The position numbers and the translations under genes were made by a program. DNA of 64,000 bases from Chaetorhynchus papuensis (taxonomy: Eukaryota; Chordata; Aves; Passeriformes; Rhipiduridae). A model generated the notes under the pieces. It was not told the DNA's origin. It ran no database searches and saw only the letters and a list, made by a program, of their open reading frames with translations. The stretch lies in the NCBI GenBank assembly GCA_013396525.1, contig VWYX01000208.1:268764-332763 (forward strand). The letters run 5' to 3'. Shown one piece after another: positions 1 through 13,449 of this stretch (the first letter of the stretch is position 1; each line of letters opens with the position of its first letter).

Positions 1-3000
1 ATATAATAATAATAGGACAGATTTTTTTTCTAATTTATTTTAAAGAAGAAGAGATGTGTAGAAAATATATTATTTTACTTTAGAAAGTAATATTTTAAAA
101 TACTGTGCTCATTTTATTTACCTTTTATATCTGATGGTGGAGGCCTGAATTCTTTTCTGCACGAAGTACTGGGTTTTTACTTTTCTCTTGAAAGGGTCAC
201 AGTGAAAAGTTGCAGTATAGTATGAACAATAATTTACATATCAATTTGTATGTTTTCTGTGACATTCCATCTGGTCTTTGCTTCCTAGCTTTTCTGAAGA
301 CTGAAAATGACAAGACACGATACATTATGTTAAAAAACTCTCTTGTTTAGTAATGTCTTTCATAAATCACAAAATGCCTTGCAGGGTTGGTCAGTCATAA
401 AGTAAACAGGAATAAATACTACAGAAAGAGGAGATGGTTCCATCTTTGTGACAATGTCAAGAGACCAGATTGTTGAAGAGAAAATGCTTGGACAGCCAAA
501 ATTAGATGGATTAGGAGAGTGAGACTGGACCTGACAGTTTATTTAGGTTGTAAGAGGAAATAAATCTATCGTGACATTCAAAATAAAGCAGGGATTTAGG
601 TTCAGGAATTCTGTTCATGATTCCAGTGGATACAGGGTGGCAAGAAATCTGATCTCTAGGTTGCCTAAAATTTATACTATGAGCAACATTACTGTTACCT
701 CTTCATTGCCACGACTAGAATCTGTTTTTATGGATTTGCTAGTGTAGAATGTGTACCAACACTTTTTCATCTTGCTGAATGAGGTGGTAAAATCAGGAAA
801 GATACATAGTTACACAGTAGAGGTTGTGGAAGTCTTTAAAACATTTCATGTGAAGGCTTCCTGATTTTGAATCTCAGTAGCAGGGGTAATAATAATGTGG
901 TTATGATGGGATAAAAATGTATGGCGTTCTGATAGTAGTATTAGACAAAATCATAGACAAAAAAGGTGAAGAAGGAAAAGCATTCTCAGACTGGTGGTAA
1001 TGTTGTATGATTTAAGAACAAATATGGCAATAAGGTAAATGGATTTAGAAGGACTCAGCTAGGTCCTTACAGGGCCTCCTAGGGAAGGATTAATAGAACT
1101 TTCCATGTGATCAGCAGCTGACAAAAACTAGTCAAAATCTGGCCAGGTGATGCAAAGTTCAGCATAAGAGGAAGAATCTTGGTACGTTTGCAAAAGTTGC
1201 AAACCACTGACAGAATGGACATGTTTCCTAGTTAGGTTCTATGTCTAGGAAACAAAATAGACACAGAAAACTACAAAGAAGTCAAACCTGTATGACAGAA
1301 ATTGGAATGATGTATAAAGCTACAGCTGTTAGTCAGACATCTTGCTGAAAACTGTCATAAACATTAGAAATACTATGAGTCACAGATATGACTGTAGTCA
1401 AATAGGGATTCTGGCTGTAGAAAGGTAGCTATAATCAAATAATAGAGTGGTTTGTAAGTAGCCCAAATGGGTTATTGTGCTTGAAACAGAGCAATCATTT
1501 GAAAGTTTCAGTGTTCTTCACAAAGTGGAAGAACTTTGCTCAGGGATTAGATGAAAAGGAGAAGTTTTGTTTGTTTATTTGTTTTGTTTTTCCCTCGTGG
1601 AAAGGGATTTTGTTTCTTAAAATATTTAGATTGAATAGGAAAATTTTTAGGTGGCAACAGACTTTCAAATTTCCCCATCTCAGAACAAAAAATGTATTAA
1701 CTTCCTAAATTAAGTTTATTAAATTTAAATTTGCTTGTATTTTAAAAAGGTATTTATCAGGTTTATGTATAATAAATAGGAACCATCTAAATAGATAATA
1801 GAGTAAGTCAGTTGCTGGTAAAAGGGTCCTATGATTCTGAGCTCAGTGCCTGGAGTTAGATAGCACTATTTTGATATAATGTGAATGTCGCAAGTTGTCT
1901 GTTGCCAATTATAAACCAACAAATATAGTTAATTTTGAAAAAAACTGATGATATTTACTTGTAAAAACGCTTTATGGGTTTGCAGCTTTTGAATTTTAAA
2001 AATACCAATCTGCAGGAAAAAACATCAGCTGTTTTTACCTTGTCTATATTTAACATGGGATTTAGAGAAGTAGTTTGTTTAAGTATTTAGTATCACACTA
2101 AATTTGCTTGCAGCTGATGCTCTTAACCGTTACCTGTGCATACACCTGGCTTTGGAAGAATGGAACTCAAATTGTTTCACATTCTGTTTCTGGTCACTGA
2201 CATGAGAACGATTGGGTGGACAGAAGAGGCCGCTTGTCTGATGAGCATCTTGGTTGGCTGAGTAGTTTTTGCACAGTAAAGCAATGATTCATTGTTTTTG
2301 ATGCGATTAGTTAAATTACACTGAAAAATAGTGTAGAAGCATTAATCTTGAAAACATATATATAAAAATGTTTCAGAATTACCAGTTAATGACTTAAATT
2401 TAATATTTATTAGGTATTTGTAGTTATCTTGTTGCCAGTACCCTTGATTTGCTGAACTAAGACACATTTCAGGAGATGTTTTTGAACGATAGTAGATAAA
2501 TATATGTACCGTATTTTTTCTATCGTTGTAGTATGACTAGCAATGAACAGGGACTCTTCATACGAAGTATGTCTTTGTGAACTAATAAAATTAAGATCTA
2601 GTTAGTGTCACCATCTCCCTTTTTGTCTTTTCTTAACCTTTTGTCTTTTTATTTGCTTGTTACCTAAGAAACACTCTTTTCGTGTCTTAGTGATTTACCC
2701 TTTAATGTCCGTTACATGTGCTTTGGAGTTGTCCGGACTTGACCTTAATTTATGAGATGTCAAACAAATGTTAGTGGCTGATTGGTAATGTGGCTAAAAG
2801 AAAGCTGGACACAAGACAAAGATATTTTTATAAAAGCTTTTAACTGCTGAAATTCTCATATAAGCTAGCTGTTGAGACTAAGAGTGAATTTTTTTTTTTC
2901 TCTGACTTGGTCATTTGAGTTTGAGAGCTTTTTGTTTAATGTAGAGTAGACCAAGAATCCAGCGAGATTCATGTCATTCACCATGCAAGGCAGGTGCACA

Positions 3001-5002
3001 TGTACTGAGCTCAGTTTCTAAAAAATTGTGTTAGGAACCAAGCCTGAGTTGTCTCGAGAGTGACTTTGGGACTCCTAATGTGTGATAGAACAAAGGGTCG
3101 TCTGACTCCATTCCTTAGTGCTTGTCTTACCTGTGAGGAACAAGCAATTGCAACAGTGGGAGGAAGTAAAGGATTGAATAGCAGATGTTACCACATAACC
3201 CAAGTGAAGACTATGATGAAAAACACCAACTTGCAGTGAATGCATTGTACCGCTTTGTAATTTTAGATTAGCTAAATAAATAGCTGTAGTCCAGTTAAAT
3301 CATGCACTGTCTTTGCAAAAGACTTACTGAGAGCTCAGTTCACTTTCGTATTTTTGTATTTTTATATCATTGACATGTTTATGTGTACGAGTGGAAGCAT
3401 GTGGCTCCATATTATTATTAACATGTACTTTTGAAGAAGTACCATTTTAGGAGGAAGACCAGTTAAATTAGAGTCAAGCGAAGTAAAGCACAGTATCTAG
3501 TTTAGAGTTTTTTTATTAGACATAAACAGTATCTGTTGATGTTTTGCTTTATGGAGTTGTGTATTTAAAGACATACAATACAGTATCTGATGCTATATGT
3601 AGCAGTTTTCTCCGATGGAGTGTGAAGGATGGCAAACATATAGTTTAGATTGGTATGGATACACTGGTGCGTGTGTAATATGGAGTGAAAAACAGTCGCA
3701 AACACTTTGGAAGTACAAATAGAGGGAAACAAAATGCATTTTTGTGAGATGGCAAAACTCTGATTAAAACTGCAAACATTGATTGTAGTAAGTGGAAAGT
3801 CTCTGTTTAATACCATTGGAGCGGGTTGTTAGTATGCATGTGTTTTGCTTACAGAGCACTGACTTCTGTAGTGGTCTTCCTCCTATGCAGGTGTTTCAGT
3901 TGTAATACAGTAAAATTGTAGTATGTGTGCAAATAACAACTCGAGGTAAGGGGTTGTTTATTGCTTGTTTTCCTGAGTGAGTTTTCAGGGCTGATTAATG
4001 AAATGTGTTCGCTGTGTAGTAAAAAGGCTCTATGTTTACTTAATTTAACAGTGTGGGTTTGGACTATCTTGTACAGCTGAATATACATTTTCTTCTTTTC
4101 TGAACCATATTTTTTTTATAGAGAAGAATCAATCCAGTGTTATTGCAACAGTAAACTGAAACAAAAGCCTTTTATATCACATATTAAAGCGGTTAAAGTC
4201 AATAATAAATCCTAATTAAAACATACAGTAAATCCATGAAGTGCAGTAAATATGTTAATAACGAAGAGAAGCAGAAATAAAGCAGCTTTTCAGTAGTTTT
4301 CTATTTTTTGGCTGCAGTAAGCATTAAAATAACATGTTCTTTTGTATTTTTGCTGAATTGTTGCAGATAGCATGTGGAATTTTTAAAAAATTAGATTATT
4401 GTAAGAACAGTGGGGTTCTAAGATACGTACAATTCTTTAAATTAAAGAAAATCTATTTCTTTAATAATTTAAAACTCTTAATTGTAATGATTCTACAAGG
4501 GCAAATAACCCTTTTATTCCACAGCTTTTGCTGTAGGAAAAAGTAGAGCTGTTTAATGCTCATATTTTTCTGTTGAACTCCTGTGTCTTGTGAAGCATAA
4601 TAAAATTCAAAGAAGTTAAACTTGTATAAATGAGACTTACTTTACATTTTTTCATTTCATCTGGAAAAATAAAGAATGTGTTTCTTTTTTAATTGTGGTG
4701 ATGTAATAATATCAAATATTGTCAATATACATGACTTTAAATAGTGAATATAACATTTTTGAACTACATAATATAATGTTTAAACTAGAAATAAGCTAAT
4801 TTTTTTTTCTCAAACCGCTGTCCTCCCAAAACTCAATGTCTGTATTTTTTCCTTAGATTTTGGTATATTTTTTTTCTGAGTAATGTTTCAGTCTTTAATA
4901 TTTTTGGCTTCTGTATTATTAGATATTCATCACACATGAATGATGGTTTTTATAGTAATTATGTCTTTAAGCATTTCATCCTTTTCTTTATGTGAATTTT
5001 AG
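1..5002 (+). other. KDM4C intron (3' part), no other gene seen
   Basis: AT-rich sequence upstream of the first recognisable exon. I looked for the preceding KDM4C exon, which would encode the HTED-type iron-binding motif and the residues up to the split Trp, and did not find it, so the acceptor partner lies left of the window. Open frames of 60-83 codons at 1475-1708, 3565-4088 and 4334-4546 have no family signature, biased low-complexity composition and no splice context. No clear repeat family was recognised. A small 9-bp-stem inverted repeat is at 1223-1253. Confidence 0.8.
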
Positions 5003-5052
5003 GTATGCTATTCCTCCAGAGCATGGGAAACGGCTTGAAAGACTAGCTCAAG
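5003..5052 (+). CDS. KDM4C: KDM4C internal exon (JmjC domain, start of fragment)
   Basis: A 50-base exon preceded by an acceptor with a pyrimidine-rich tract ending in ttttag and followed by a gtagta donor. The first base completes a split Trp codon from the preceding exon, which is not in the window. The next 16 codons read YAIPPEHGKRLERLAQ, and the last base begins a Gly codon completed by the exon at 13346. KDM4 enzymes are nuclear Fe(II)/2-oxoglutarate-dependent demethylases that remove methyl groups from H3K9me3/me2 and H3K36me3/me2. This stretch follows the iron-binding HxD/E motif in the JmjC fold. From memory of the family, KDM4A has YSVPPEHG and LAKG here and KDM4B has HGQRL and LAIG, so YAIPPEHGKRL plus LAQG points to KDM4C. 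The exon alone is short. Identification rests on the in-frame join to the next two exons. Confidence 0.92.
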
Positions 5053-8000
5053 GTAGTATTTTCAATATTTCCATATGTATGATGTTTTGAAGGACAAACC
5101 TTCAGCAAAGTGAGAAACATTGTTCTTGACTCACCTACTGTTTTATTACTTAATGTTGTGTGACTTTTATGTGTCTACGGTATTATTGCTCTGAGGAATT
5201 CTTAAGAATAAAATTTTTGTTTTCTTTTTTTTCCTTCTCTTAGAACTTTATTTTGTACTGACATTTTTAGCTTAGTGAAACTTACAAAAATGAAGCTTAG
5301 TATTTTGTTGTTCATTAGATTTTCATTGTTAGTATCCTTGTCTCCTCTGTGCCCTTGCTCTTTATTGTCCTAGCTTCTTTTCATCAGCAACTTTTTGAAT
5401 CTTAACTTCTTACCCAAATTTGATACAGAGATACAAATGTTGAAGACAGATGAGTCTCCAAAAGTTTCATTGAAGTTCATGATTGGGTAGAGGATGGAGT
5501 CCTGGTTAGTACCTGTGTGAAGGGGTGAGCAGGCAAAATGAAGAAACACTAGGTCTTATTTGTGAACAGCTTGCTGACTATTGAACAGGCATATAGATCC
5601 ACTTCAGCTAGAGCATGTACTGGCTTTTGCCATTTAGAGATGGCAGAAACGTTTGGGAGAAGGAGCAGAGATACGGTTGTAAGGTTGAGGTCTAAGGGAT
5701 AAAAATCACTAGTCTGTAGAAAGATTCTCACTCAGTAGTTTGTTTTATTTTCAGTAATACTGCATCTCTGTTTTTATTTCTAAATTAAGAGTGCAAATTA
5801 TGAACATGGGAATAATTAGGGATGTTTCTTGGCCTGGCAGCTCATGTTTTACAGCTTGCTATTAACTGTTAAAGGAATTATGGAATGGAGTGCTTAATGA
5901 AATGGAATTAGAGGGAAAGAATGCTACTGAAAGTTCATATTTACATCTTGTGTATCAGGACAAAATTCTGAAAATTTGTGTACATTTTGTTTTCACACCC
6001 ATTTTTTTTCTTATTATAGGTGCATGCATGACTCCATTTCTGAGCTATTATAAAACTGTTGCTGAGAACAGTAGGAAGGCAGTTAAAGATGTGAAAGTAC
6101 AGACTTGTGAATTTCCAGTCTTAAAAGCATGTCTCAGGAAAACAGACTTCAACCTGGATAATTACATTTCCTATTCCTAAATTTTGTCATAGTTTCATTT
6201 GAAAAAGTTATCACTCGTTTTCTTTGCTTTCCAGTTTCTTCTTCCAATGCAAAGTATAGAACTTTATACATTTGGTTTGGTTTTTCACTGGTAAACAAAT
6301 TGGAACACGTAGGCTGTGCAATAGACACTGACTTAGGATGATTCAATAATTTAGTTTTACAAGAAATGATAAAAGAGTAAAAGAAGTAGAGAATTGGAAA
6401 AGTTTCAGAGAGGGACACTAGGACTGGTGAAAAAATTGTCTTTTTCTTTTCATAACTGCTAGTAATCTCTAACCTCCATGAGAAGGAATGCAAATAAAGG
6501 GAAGGGAGTATAGTAAAGACCTGGGATGACTGGTGTGGGCAAAGTGACCAAAAAGTTACTGTTCATTGAGTTTTCCAGTGTACATAGAGACTCCAAGTGA
6601 AGTGTCTTGGCAGGTTCAAAGTGAGCCTAAGGAGAAGGTTTATATCACAGTAGGCATTCCTTACTCTCCTTGGAGGATTCTAAAATTTTCATGGATTCTG
6701 AGGGAGATTGGAACACAGTGGCACAGAGATGTGTTAGAGGAGCATAGGAACTGCCCCTGGCTTTGGAAGTCTTGGAGCAGCAACTATTTGCTACTAGATT
6801 AGTCAGAGGAAGCCAACTTTTCATGCTGTATGTAATTGCTTCTCTGTACACGGTTCTGACATTTGATGGAAGCAACATCTTTGGGTAGATAGATTTTCAT
6901 GTGATGTTTTATGGCTGTGCAGTGTTCTAAAACCGTTCAAGTTTAAATGTCCTGTAGTGAGTATGCATTGAATTTTTCTTTATTTTCAGAGTGAGAGAAG
7001 AGGGTGGGCAGCTTCAGCAACACTTGTTCACTCATTTCTAAAAATAAAGTGATATTGAGGCATGGCACTATTTGTTGCAGACAAAAAAAAGCTCCTTCAA
7101 ATTTTTCTTTGAAATACCTTGATTTCTGGAGATATTAGAGTAACAAATATAGGAAGTAGGTAAATTTTAGAGGTACATGTTTTGCTATGTGAAAAAAGAA
7201 AGTATTATGTTAGAAAAGTGGCCTGAAGGTGCACAGCCCTCTTACTGCTGATGGTGGCCTAATACTGTAATAGAAATGGGATATTAAGCATCAGAGAAAT
7301 GGAAATCTCCAAACCCACTGTTTTTCAGAAACCAGTAGGTTCTACTGGGGGTACAGTGTCTTGATGTCCAAGTGCTAGTCAGAATTGGGCACATCTGCAC
7401 AGTGTAAATTGTCCACTGCTGCTCTTAATTATATGTTAGTATAAGTTATAAAGAACCGTGGGGTGAATAGAAAACTTCCTTGATTAATCATGTTTATGAT
7501 CATAATTTAATTATTTTTATTTCAGTACTATGTTCTGAATAGAAAATAACAAACCATAGAATCAGGGATTATAAAATTTCAAATAGTGTTTATTCCATTA
7601 CATTTAGTGAATGAAACTGTATTTCTGTAGGAAAACCAGGTACTCATACAGAGATTATTATTGTAGCAGCAATATAAGATAGATGAGTTAGGAAATACTG
7701 TCTGTGAAGCTAAGTTTTTAGTATTTGATTTTAATGTAGTCTGGGATATTTTCTGTGAGTAGATTGTTTTCATGATATTTTTGGTCCAGCTAATAGCTGA
7801 GAATGGAGTATAGAAGATGATGCTGTAGTACTTAACAATAAAGATAATGGACTTTTTGTTTTTAACTGAAAATTACCATTTCTTATTGTTTCCATGCTGT
7901 GATCTTCTACTTTGCTACTGGTGCCTTCTAAAATGCAGTGTGTTTCACAGTAAGGTATCTAACAAAGGTGAAACTATAAAGTAAGCTGCATGATTGCAAG

Positions 8001-10214
8001 TCACTTAAGAGAAAACATTAATAAAACATAGTGTAAATGAGACCTTTGTACTTAATAGCATGTGTAGTGAAAATATTTTTGCATGAATGCAACATTTGAA
8101 TGCAAAAAAAGTAGTTTATTCAAGAAGGTTAGCTCTGATGACCAGATGCGTACTGAATTAATTGAATGCTCCTAAATAATTAAAATAATAAAATAATACA
8201 TTAAATGTGACAGGTTGTCTAAGTCAAGGCAGCAGTTGATAGATAAAATTAAAGGAAGGCTAGAATATTTTCCATTATCTTGTCTGCAAATCACAATTAC
8301 AACACATGCCTTTTGTGCATGAATGCTTTCATTTTTGCTTTCCATTGAAATCTTGATTGACTGTGGCGCCTACAAATGCTTTTTCTGAAAGACATTAGAC
8401 TTGCATCTAATAAAGACAACAGTTTGATTTTGCCCTTCAGCTGCTTTCTCATCTATGTAGATTTTTTTTCAATTTTATGTAGACATAAATGTAATAAAAA
8501 TCTCAAGTGAGCTGTTAACTGCAATTTTTATATGTGTTTTTATGTTAATCTGTAATACCATGGTATTCTTAAGGATTTTTTGTTTCACAAAATTGGTTAG
8601 AAAATAAAGAGAATAGAGGCAGAGTGGCAAATGAGAAATGACAGATTGAAGGATTTTGAAGATCTTTTAATAGATCGTTTGAGTGCAGAAACTGTTTTAG
8701 AAAGGAAATGACATCTATCTGTGATGTTCAATTACGTTAAAGAAGAAACTGAAGTTTAATATATTGTAAGTATGTATGGTTTGTTATACAAAGCTTTGTA
8801 GGGCGTACAGTATTAATTACTTCATTTCATGCAGAAGTCATTACCTGTTATGTATGAAAGCAAAATAATTGTTGAAATGAGACTTGAAGTAGAACTTGAG
8901 TAACTTCTAAGGCTTTTGAATGAGAAAACTGCAGCAGTTGAAGAATTGAATGTTTTCTCAACTGATACTAGCCAAGTTAGGAAAGTCTTATTTAAGAGAT
9001 AATAAACTTAAGGCTTGTACATACATGTTCATCTGGGCATACCTACAGTTGTATATATAGTCGTATATTTCATACCACTTGAATGCCTCTTGGTGGCTTT
9101 TGTATTCTGTTTTGTATAGCATACAAGTTGCCATTTTTTCCTTGTGATGGTTGTTGTCATGCAAACTTACCCTTCTAATTTCTTTTATATTCAACCCAGG
9201 AAGTTAAATCAAATTAGTTCAGATCATGGCAAAATAATTTAAATAAACTATATAAAGTTTGTATTTATACCTACCAAAGTAAAATCTAAAAAGAGAATTA
9301 CTAGAAAACTCAGTAGTTCTTTAATCTATGCCTTTGTTTCAATAGTACTGACCTGTGAATTATGATTAAGATTATGCATAAGTTCCTGAAATGAAGGCCT
9401 GCATAAATTAAAAAAAACCCACAACCTTGATCTTAATTATGTTAATTTGATTTATTTTTACTTTCATTAATATTAAATTACATTAAAAGTATTTGCAATT
9501 TAGGGTGTTATTTTTCTTATGTTGAGAGTTTTATGATTATATTTTATTTTTTTCTATTTTAAATATTAACTAGAAATGCAGCACCTTTGAATTTCAGGTG
9601 AAGTCTCGAGTAAGGAAGTGTTGAAAATTATAGGATATCTAGCTTTATTCATTGCACTAGTCAGGATTTGATTTGAAAGTTCCCTAAGAATATGATTTTA
9701 TGTGGATGTCATAAAATAATGACTTTATTAGTGATCAAATTGTGATTTCCTTGATCATTCAAGGTATAATATAGCAAACCAACCTGTTCAGTCCAACAGA
9801 GTTGTAGAATTATACTTTTGGGAATAGTATTGTAATTTGTGCATATATGATTTTAGCTGGACAATGTAATTGAAAGCATTATGGGCAAGTTTTTAGTAGC
9901 ACAGAGGAACATTCTAAATATCCTAAAAATGCTAAGGTACCAGGGAATGGAACCCAATCCATTTCAGTGTGCCCGAGGGATAGGTATGATATTGGTGTGG
10001 TCATCTGATACGAGCTGCATGTGAAATGTTGGAAAGATGCTCTCAGGGTGAAAAGGAAAAACGAGACTGCCAGGTAGCAATGCTCACTGTCCCTCAATAA
10101 TTTAGAGATTTGAACTTATTTTTTAAAATATGTTCTATATCCCTGAACCATTTCATATACTATTTAAAGACTAGGTAGCACTGCCTTTTGTGTGTGAATT
10201 CTGACTTCCTCCGT

Positions 10215-10275
10215 CACAGAATCACAAAATAGTCTGAGTTGGAAGAGACAGACAAGGATCCACAGCTAGGAATCT
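10215..10275 (-). repeat. CR1 3'-end fragment
   Basis: About 60 bases starting gtcacagaatcacaaaatag and continuing with gagttggaagagac. This resembles the reverse complement of the avian CR1 3' end (agaatcacagaat followed by ggttggaaggacc). It is short and decayed. The sequence on its right is no longer recognisably CR1. Confidence is moderate because only this short terminal motif supports the call. Confidence 0.5.
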
Positions 10276-11307
10276 GCTGAGTGCTCACTGCTTCCACCTT
10301 TCCCCAAAGATGAAAAGGCTTTGACTTCTATGTAGCATATGTTTGTATTATGAAACCGTAAATTCTATGGTAACATCATGCTGAGGTGGAATAGCATTGA
10401 CAAAGCAATGTGTCTTCACCAGCCCACTGATATTACTGTTATTAAAGTAGTTTAATTTTGTTTGTACAAATAGCATTGGTAAGATTAGCTATTTTGGACT
10501 GTGTTATCTGTTAGAGTATGTATTTAGTGTTTTCTAAGTGCGTGTTTTTGGTTGTTAACACAGTCTGAAGCTTTTGCTTTCACACACTCTTTGCTGTTGC
10601 TGCTTGGGTTAAGTAAATCAGGGTTTTAAAAAGCTGAGAGGGACCTTGAGTTTGGTGGATAAGGGTACTCTCATTGTAGTTGTTCATTCCCAAACATTTG
10701 GTCACCAAGTATTGAATCACATATTTACCATGTAGACTGTTCTAATTCTTCTCTAGCTGTTAAAAATGTCAGTGTTTCTGTAAATCATGGATTGGAGAAT
10801 TTTCGATTTGATTGTCTTTTTCTCATGGACATAAATCAATGAGCAACTTTATTCAGTTTTACCCTGAGCTCTGATTATTTCTCCTTGGCTTCTAGGAAGT
10901 AATTCTTTTGAATTCTTATTTTGTTTCTTTGTAGTAATTTCCAAGAAGATGAATAGGGTATAGGTCTGCCATGCCTCAAGAGATCATCCAAGAAACTGGG
11001 GTTACATGTGAATTCCTACAAAATTCCTGCTCTTGCAGAACTGATTTAGAGTTAATGGGTTAATGTTAATGGATTAAATTAAGATTTCACGTGTGTCTTA
11101 AAAGCATGAATGTACTACAGAATTTGAATAGTAGTTACATTCTAGATAGTATTTTTTTCTTTTGGATGTGGCATTTCACTAAACATGCAGGATTACGTGG
11201 TAATCCTCTAAATTGGTAATTCTAACATCAGCTTGGTATTTCAGAATGGTTCTTGATGTTGTGGGCATATCTTGAATTGGCCTGCATTTAATGTTTTTAT
11301 AAGAATC

Positions 11308-11388
11308 TTGTAATATTTCTAATGCATATTATATCTATTATCTATATAATTATATCTATATCTATATAATGCATTATATCTATTCCAT
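11308..11388. repeat. AT-rich imperfect tandem/inverted repeat
   Basis: A low-complexity block built of tatatctat and atctatata units between two copies of taatgcat-type sequence. The ends (taatgcatattatatc and ataatgcattatatc) are partly inverted copies of each other. It probably arose by slippage and is likely polymorphic in length. Confidence 0.7.
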
Positions 11389-12737
11389 ACTTTTTACGTC
11401 TGTTAGCCAGTTCTCCCACAGGGATTTTTATTTCCGGAAGAAAAGCTTATGTGACCTTACATTTAGCCTGGCAGACAAAAGACTTTCTGATAAAGAGAGT
11501 CTTGTAATGAGGAAATACTACGTTCCTTTCTTTCCTTGTTCATTGAAGGGGAGTTCCTTTGAGAAAATGAAGTGAATGAGGCTGAAAGATTTGTGTGCGC
11601 AAGTGTAGACTTTGACAAGTCAAAAAATATGTTATAGTGGTACAGAATGTGTAGGCTGCACTTTGATTTCACTGTGAGGGCTCTGTAACCACAGCAAATG
11701 TTCTCCTGTAAATTTCTAGCAGTGGATTTTGAGCAAGTTGTGTTCTGCTGCTCTGTGTTATTTGCAACTTTCTTGGATTTCAGCAACAAGCCTGCCTTCT
11801 GGTTGGACTTGTCACAGCTATGTCTGATCTCTTGGAGCTGGAGTGGTACAACTTATGTTTTGGATGTCTGCCCATCGTTTGCTTTTTATCATCTTGTATT
11901 GAGCTAATTAAGCATATTGCAGTAATGTAATTTGATACAAAATTTGTTTTCTCAAGGAAAATTCAGTCAAACTCTCTCTGCTTTAATTGAGTCAGCTTTT
12001 AGCTACTTTTCGTACCAGCTCTTCTCTCAAGTATCACTTTCAATTATGTTTTTCACAGTAAGTTCTTGTGTATTTCTATTACTATACTGCTCAGGACTGA
12101 GATTTCTTGATGCTCATAAACTGTAGATTCTAAAGTTTTGATTTCTGTCATTTATGTTACAGGCATTAATTGTGAAAAAAGAGTTGATTTTTTTTTTTTT
12201 GCTGGAGTTCACTAATTGTGGGCTAGTTTCTTTTAACTGTCTTTTAGTCAGTGGAGCCACACATATATAAAACTGTGCCTATCAAATAGTACTTTTTGAA
12301 ACTTACAACATTATTTGCAATTGAAAGAGAAAGTAAAGAAGTCTGTGCTTGTTGTTGGTGAGAAAAAAATTAAGAATGATGAATTTGAATAAAATTTGAT
12401 CTCAGGGCAGCTTAACAGGCTTCCTCGTACATTGACCAGCACAAGTCTACATTATACCTTTGCTGCTAAAGTGCTGCTTAACCTTATTTCTGAGAAATCA
12501 GAAAAATATTGTTCTTCCAGTACTGGTGAGTGTGCTAGATTGAATGTACAAAGTATATTACAATTATAATGTGATAACTTTTAAATTGTTCTGAAGTTTT
12601 AGGGTGGTTAATGGACATAATATGTATGACTCAACAGAGTGAAGAAATTAAATCTAACATTAGAGAGAAAGCTATATGTTATGGAAAATTATTGTTCTTT
12701 TTTTTTCTCAAGGTATTAAAAAAATTCAGATGGTTTA

Positions 12738-12818
12738 TTGAAAATGATTGTTGGTTTTTTTTGTTTGTTTTGGTTTGATTTTTTGGTTGGTTAGTTGGTT
12801 TGTTGTTGTTTTTTAAAT
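12738..12818. repeat. T/G-rich low-complexity tract
   Basis: Runs of T broken by single or double G (ttggtt, ttgttt) over about 80 bases, within the 8.3 kb intron. No coding or RNA signature. Confidence 0.6.
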
Positions 12819-13345
12819 AATTGAATAATGAGTGTGTTTTTCCAAGAACTAAGCTGCTTCTGATGAACTAACATTTGCATGAGAGGAATATACAGCAGAT
12901 TGTACATAGTTAGAAAGTTGTATTTGTTTACTATGTAGATGGTTTGTGCGTGCTAGTTAAACCTGGTCTTCACGGAATCCTTCTAAATTTATTTACTGCA
13001 GTTGATTTTCATGTGTGCAGAATGAACATTAACAAAAAAAAAGCTCCCAGCAACAATAGTTTCTCTAAATGGCGAGAAAATATTCCTAAATGTACAGGTC
13101 AAGATTTATTCTAAATTATTTCACTTCTTAACAAACAAGTAAGACCCTATAGCCCCTCCCCCTAGAAAGCAGTTGAAAAACTTAGGAGGTGCATTTGATT
13201 TTGTGAAATCTCTCAGAATCTAGGAATGACATGATAAAAAATTCTAAACCAAGTTTAAACACTGTTAAGTTTTAAAAAATATTACAAAGATTTCATATTT
13301 GATTTAATGAAAAGATATACAGTTTTGCTTTTCTTGCCTTATTAG

Positions 13346-13449
13346 GGTTCTTTCCGAGCAGCTCTCAAGGATGTGATGCTTTTCTTCGCCACAAGATGAC
13401 TCTGATTTCTCCCTCAATATTGAAAAAGTATGGAATTCCTTTTGACAAG
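13346..13449 (+). CDS. KDM4C: KDM4C internal exon (JmjC domain, zinc ligands Cys and His)
   Basis: A 104-base exon between an acceptor (cttgccttattag) and a gtacag donor. Its first two bases complete the Gly codon from the exon at 5003-5052. It then encodes 34 residues: FFPSSSQGCDAFLRHKMTLI, followed by SPSILKKYGIPFDK. By family numbering (KDM4A Cys234 and His240) the Cys in QGCDAF and the His in LRHKM are two of the four ligands of the structural zinc specific to KDM4 demethylases. The Lys after that His matches KDM4A Lys241, reported as important for catalysis. The SSSQGCDAF signature matches KDM4C (also near KDM4B) and not KDM4A (GSAQSCEAF). PFDK separates it from KDM4B (PFSR). The exon ends in phase 0. 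A 68-codon open frame on the opposite strand here is a shadow. Confidence 0.95.

Larger units (their letters stand above)
5053..13345 (+). other. KDM4C intron, 8.3 kb
   Basis: Intron between the 50-base and 104-base exons, starting gtagta and ending attag. It is AT-rich, with a CR1 3'-end scrap near 10.2 kb, a complex AT repeat near 11.3 kb and a T/G-rich low-complexity tract around 12740-12820. The open frames at 5549-6878, 7579-7773, 8988-9194, 9879-10097 and 11369-12126 show no recognisable domains, overlap on opposite strands and are judged chance frames. Confidence 0.85.

Noticed and set aside
6149..6878. Cluster of 77-114 codon frames on both strands
   Set aside because: The frames overlap on opposite strands, have low-complexity composition and match no family. 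Chance frames in an intron.
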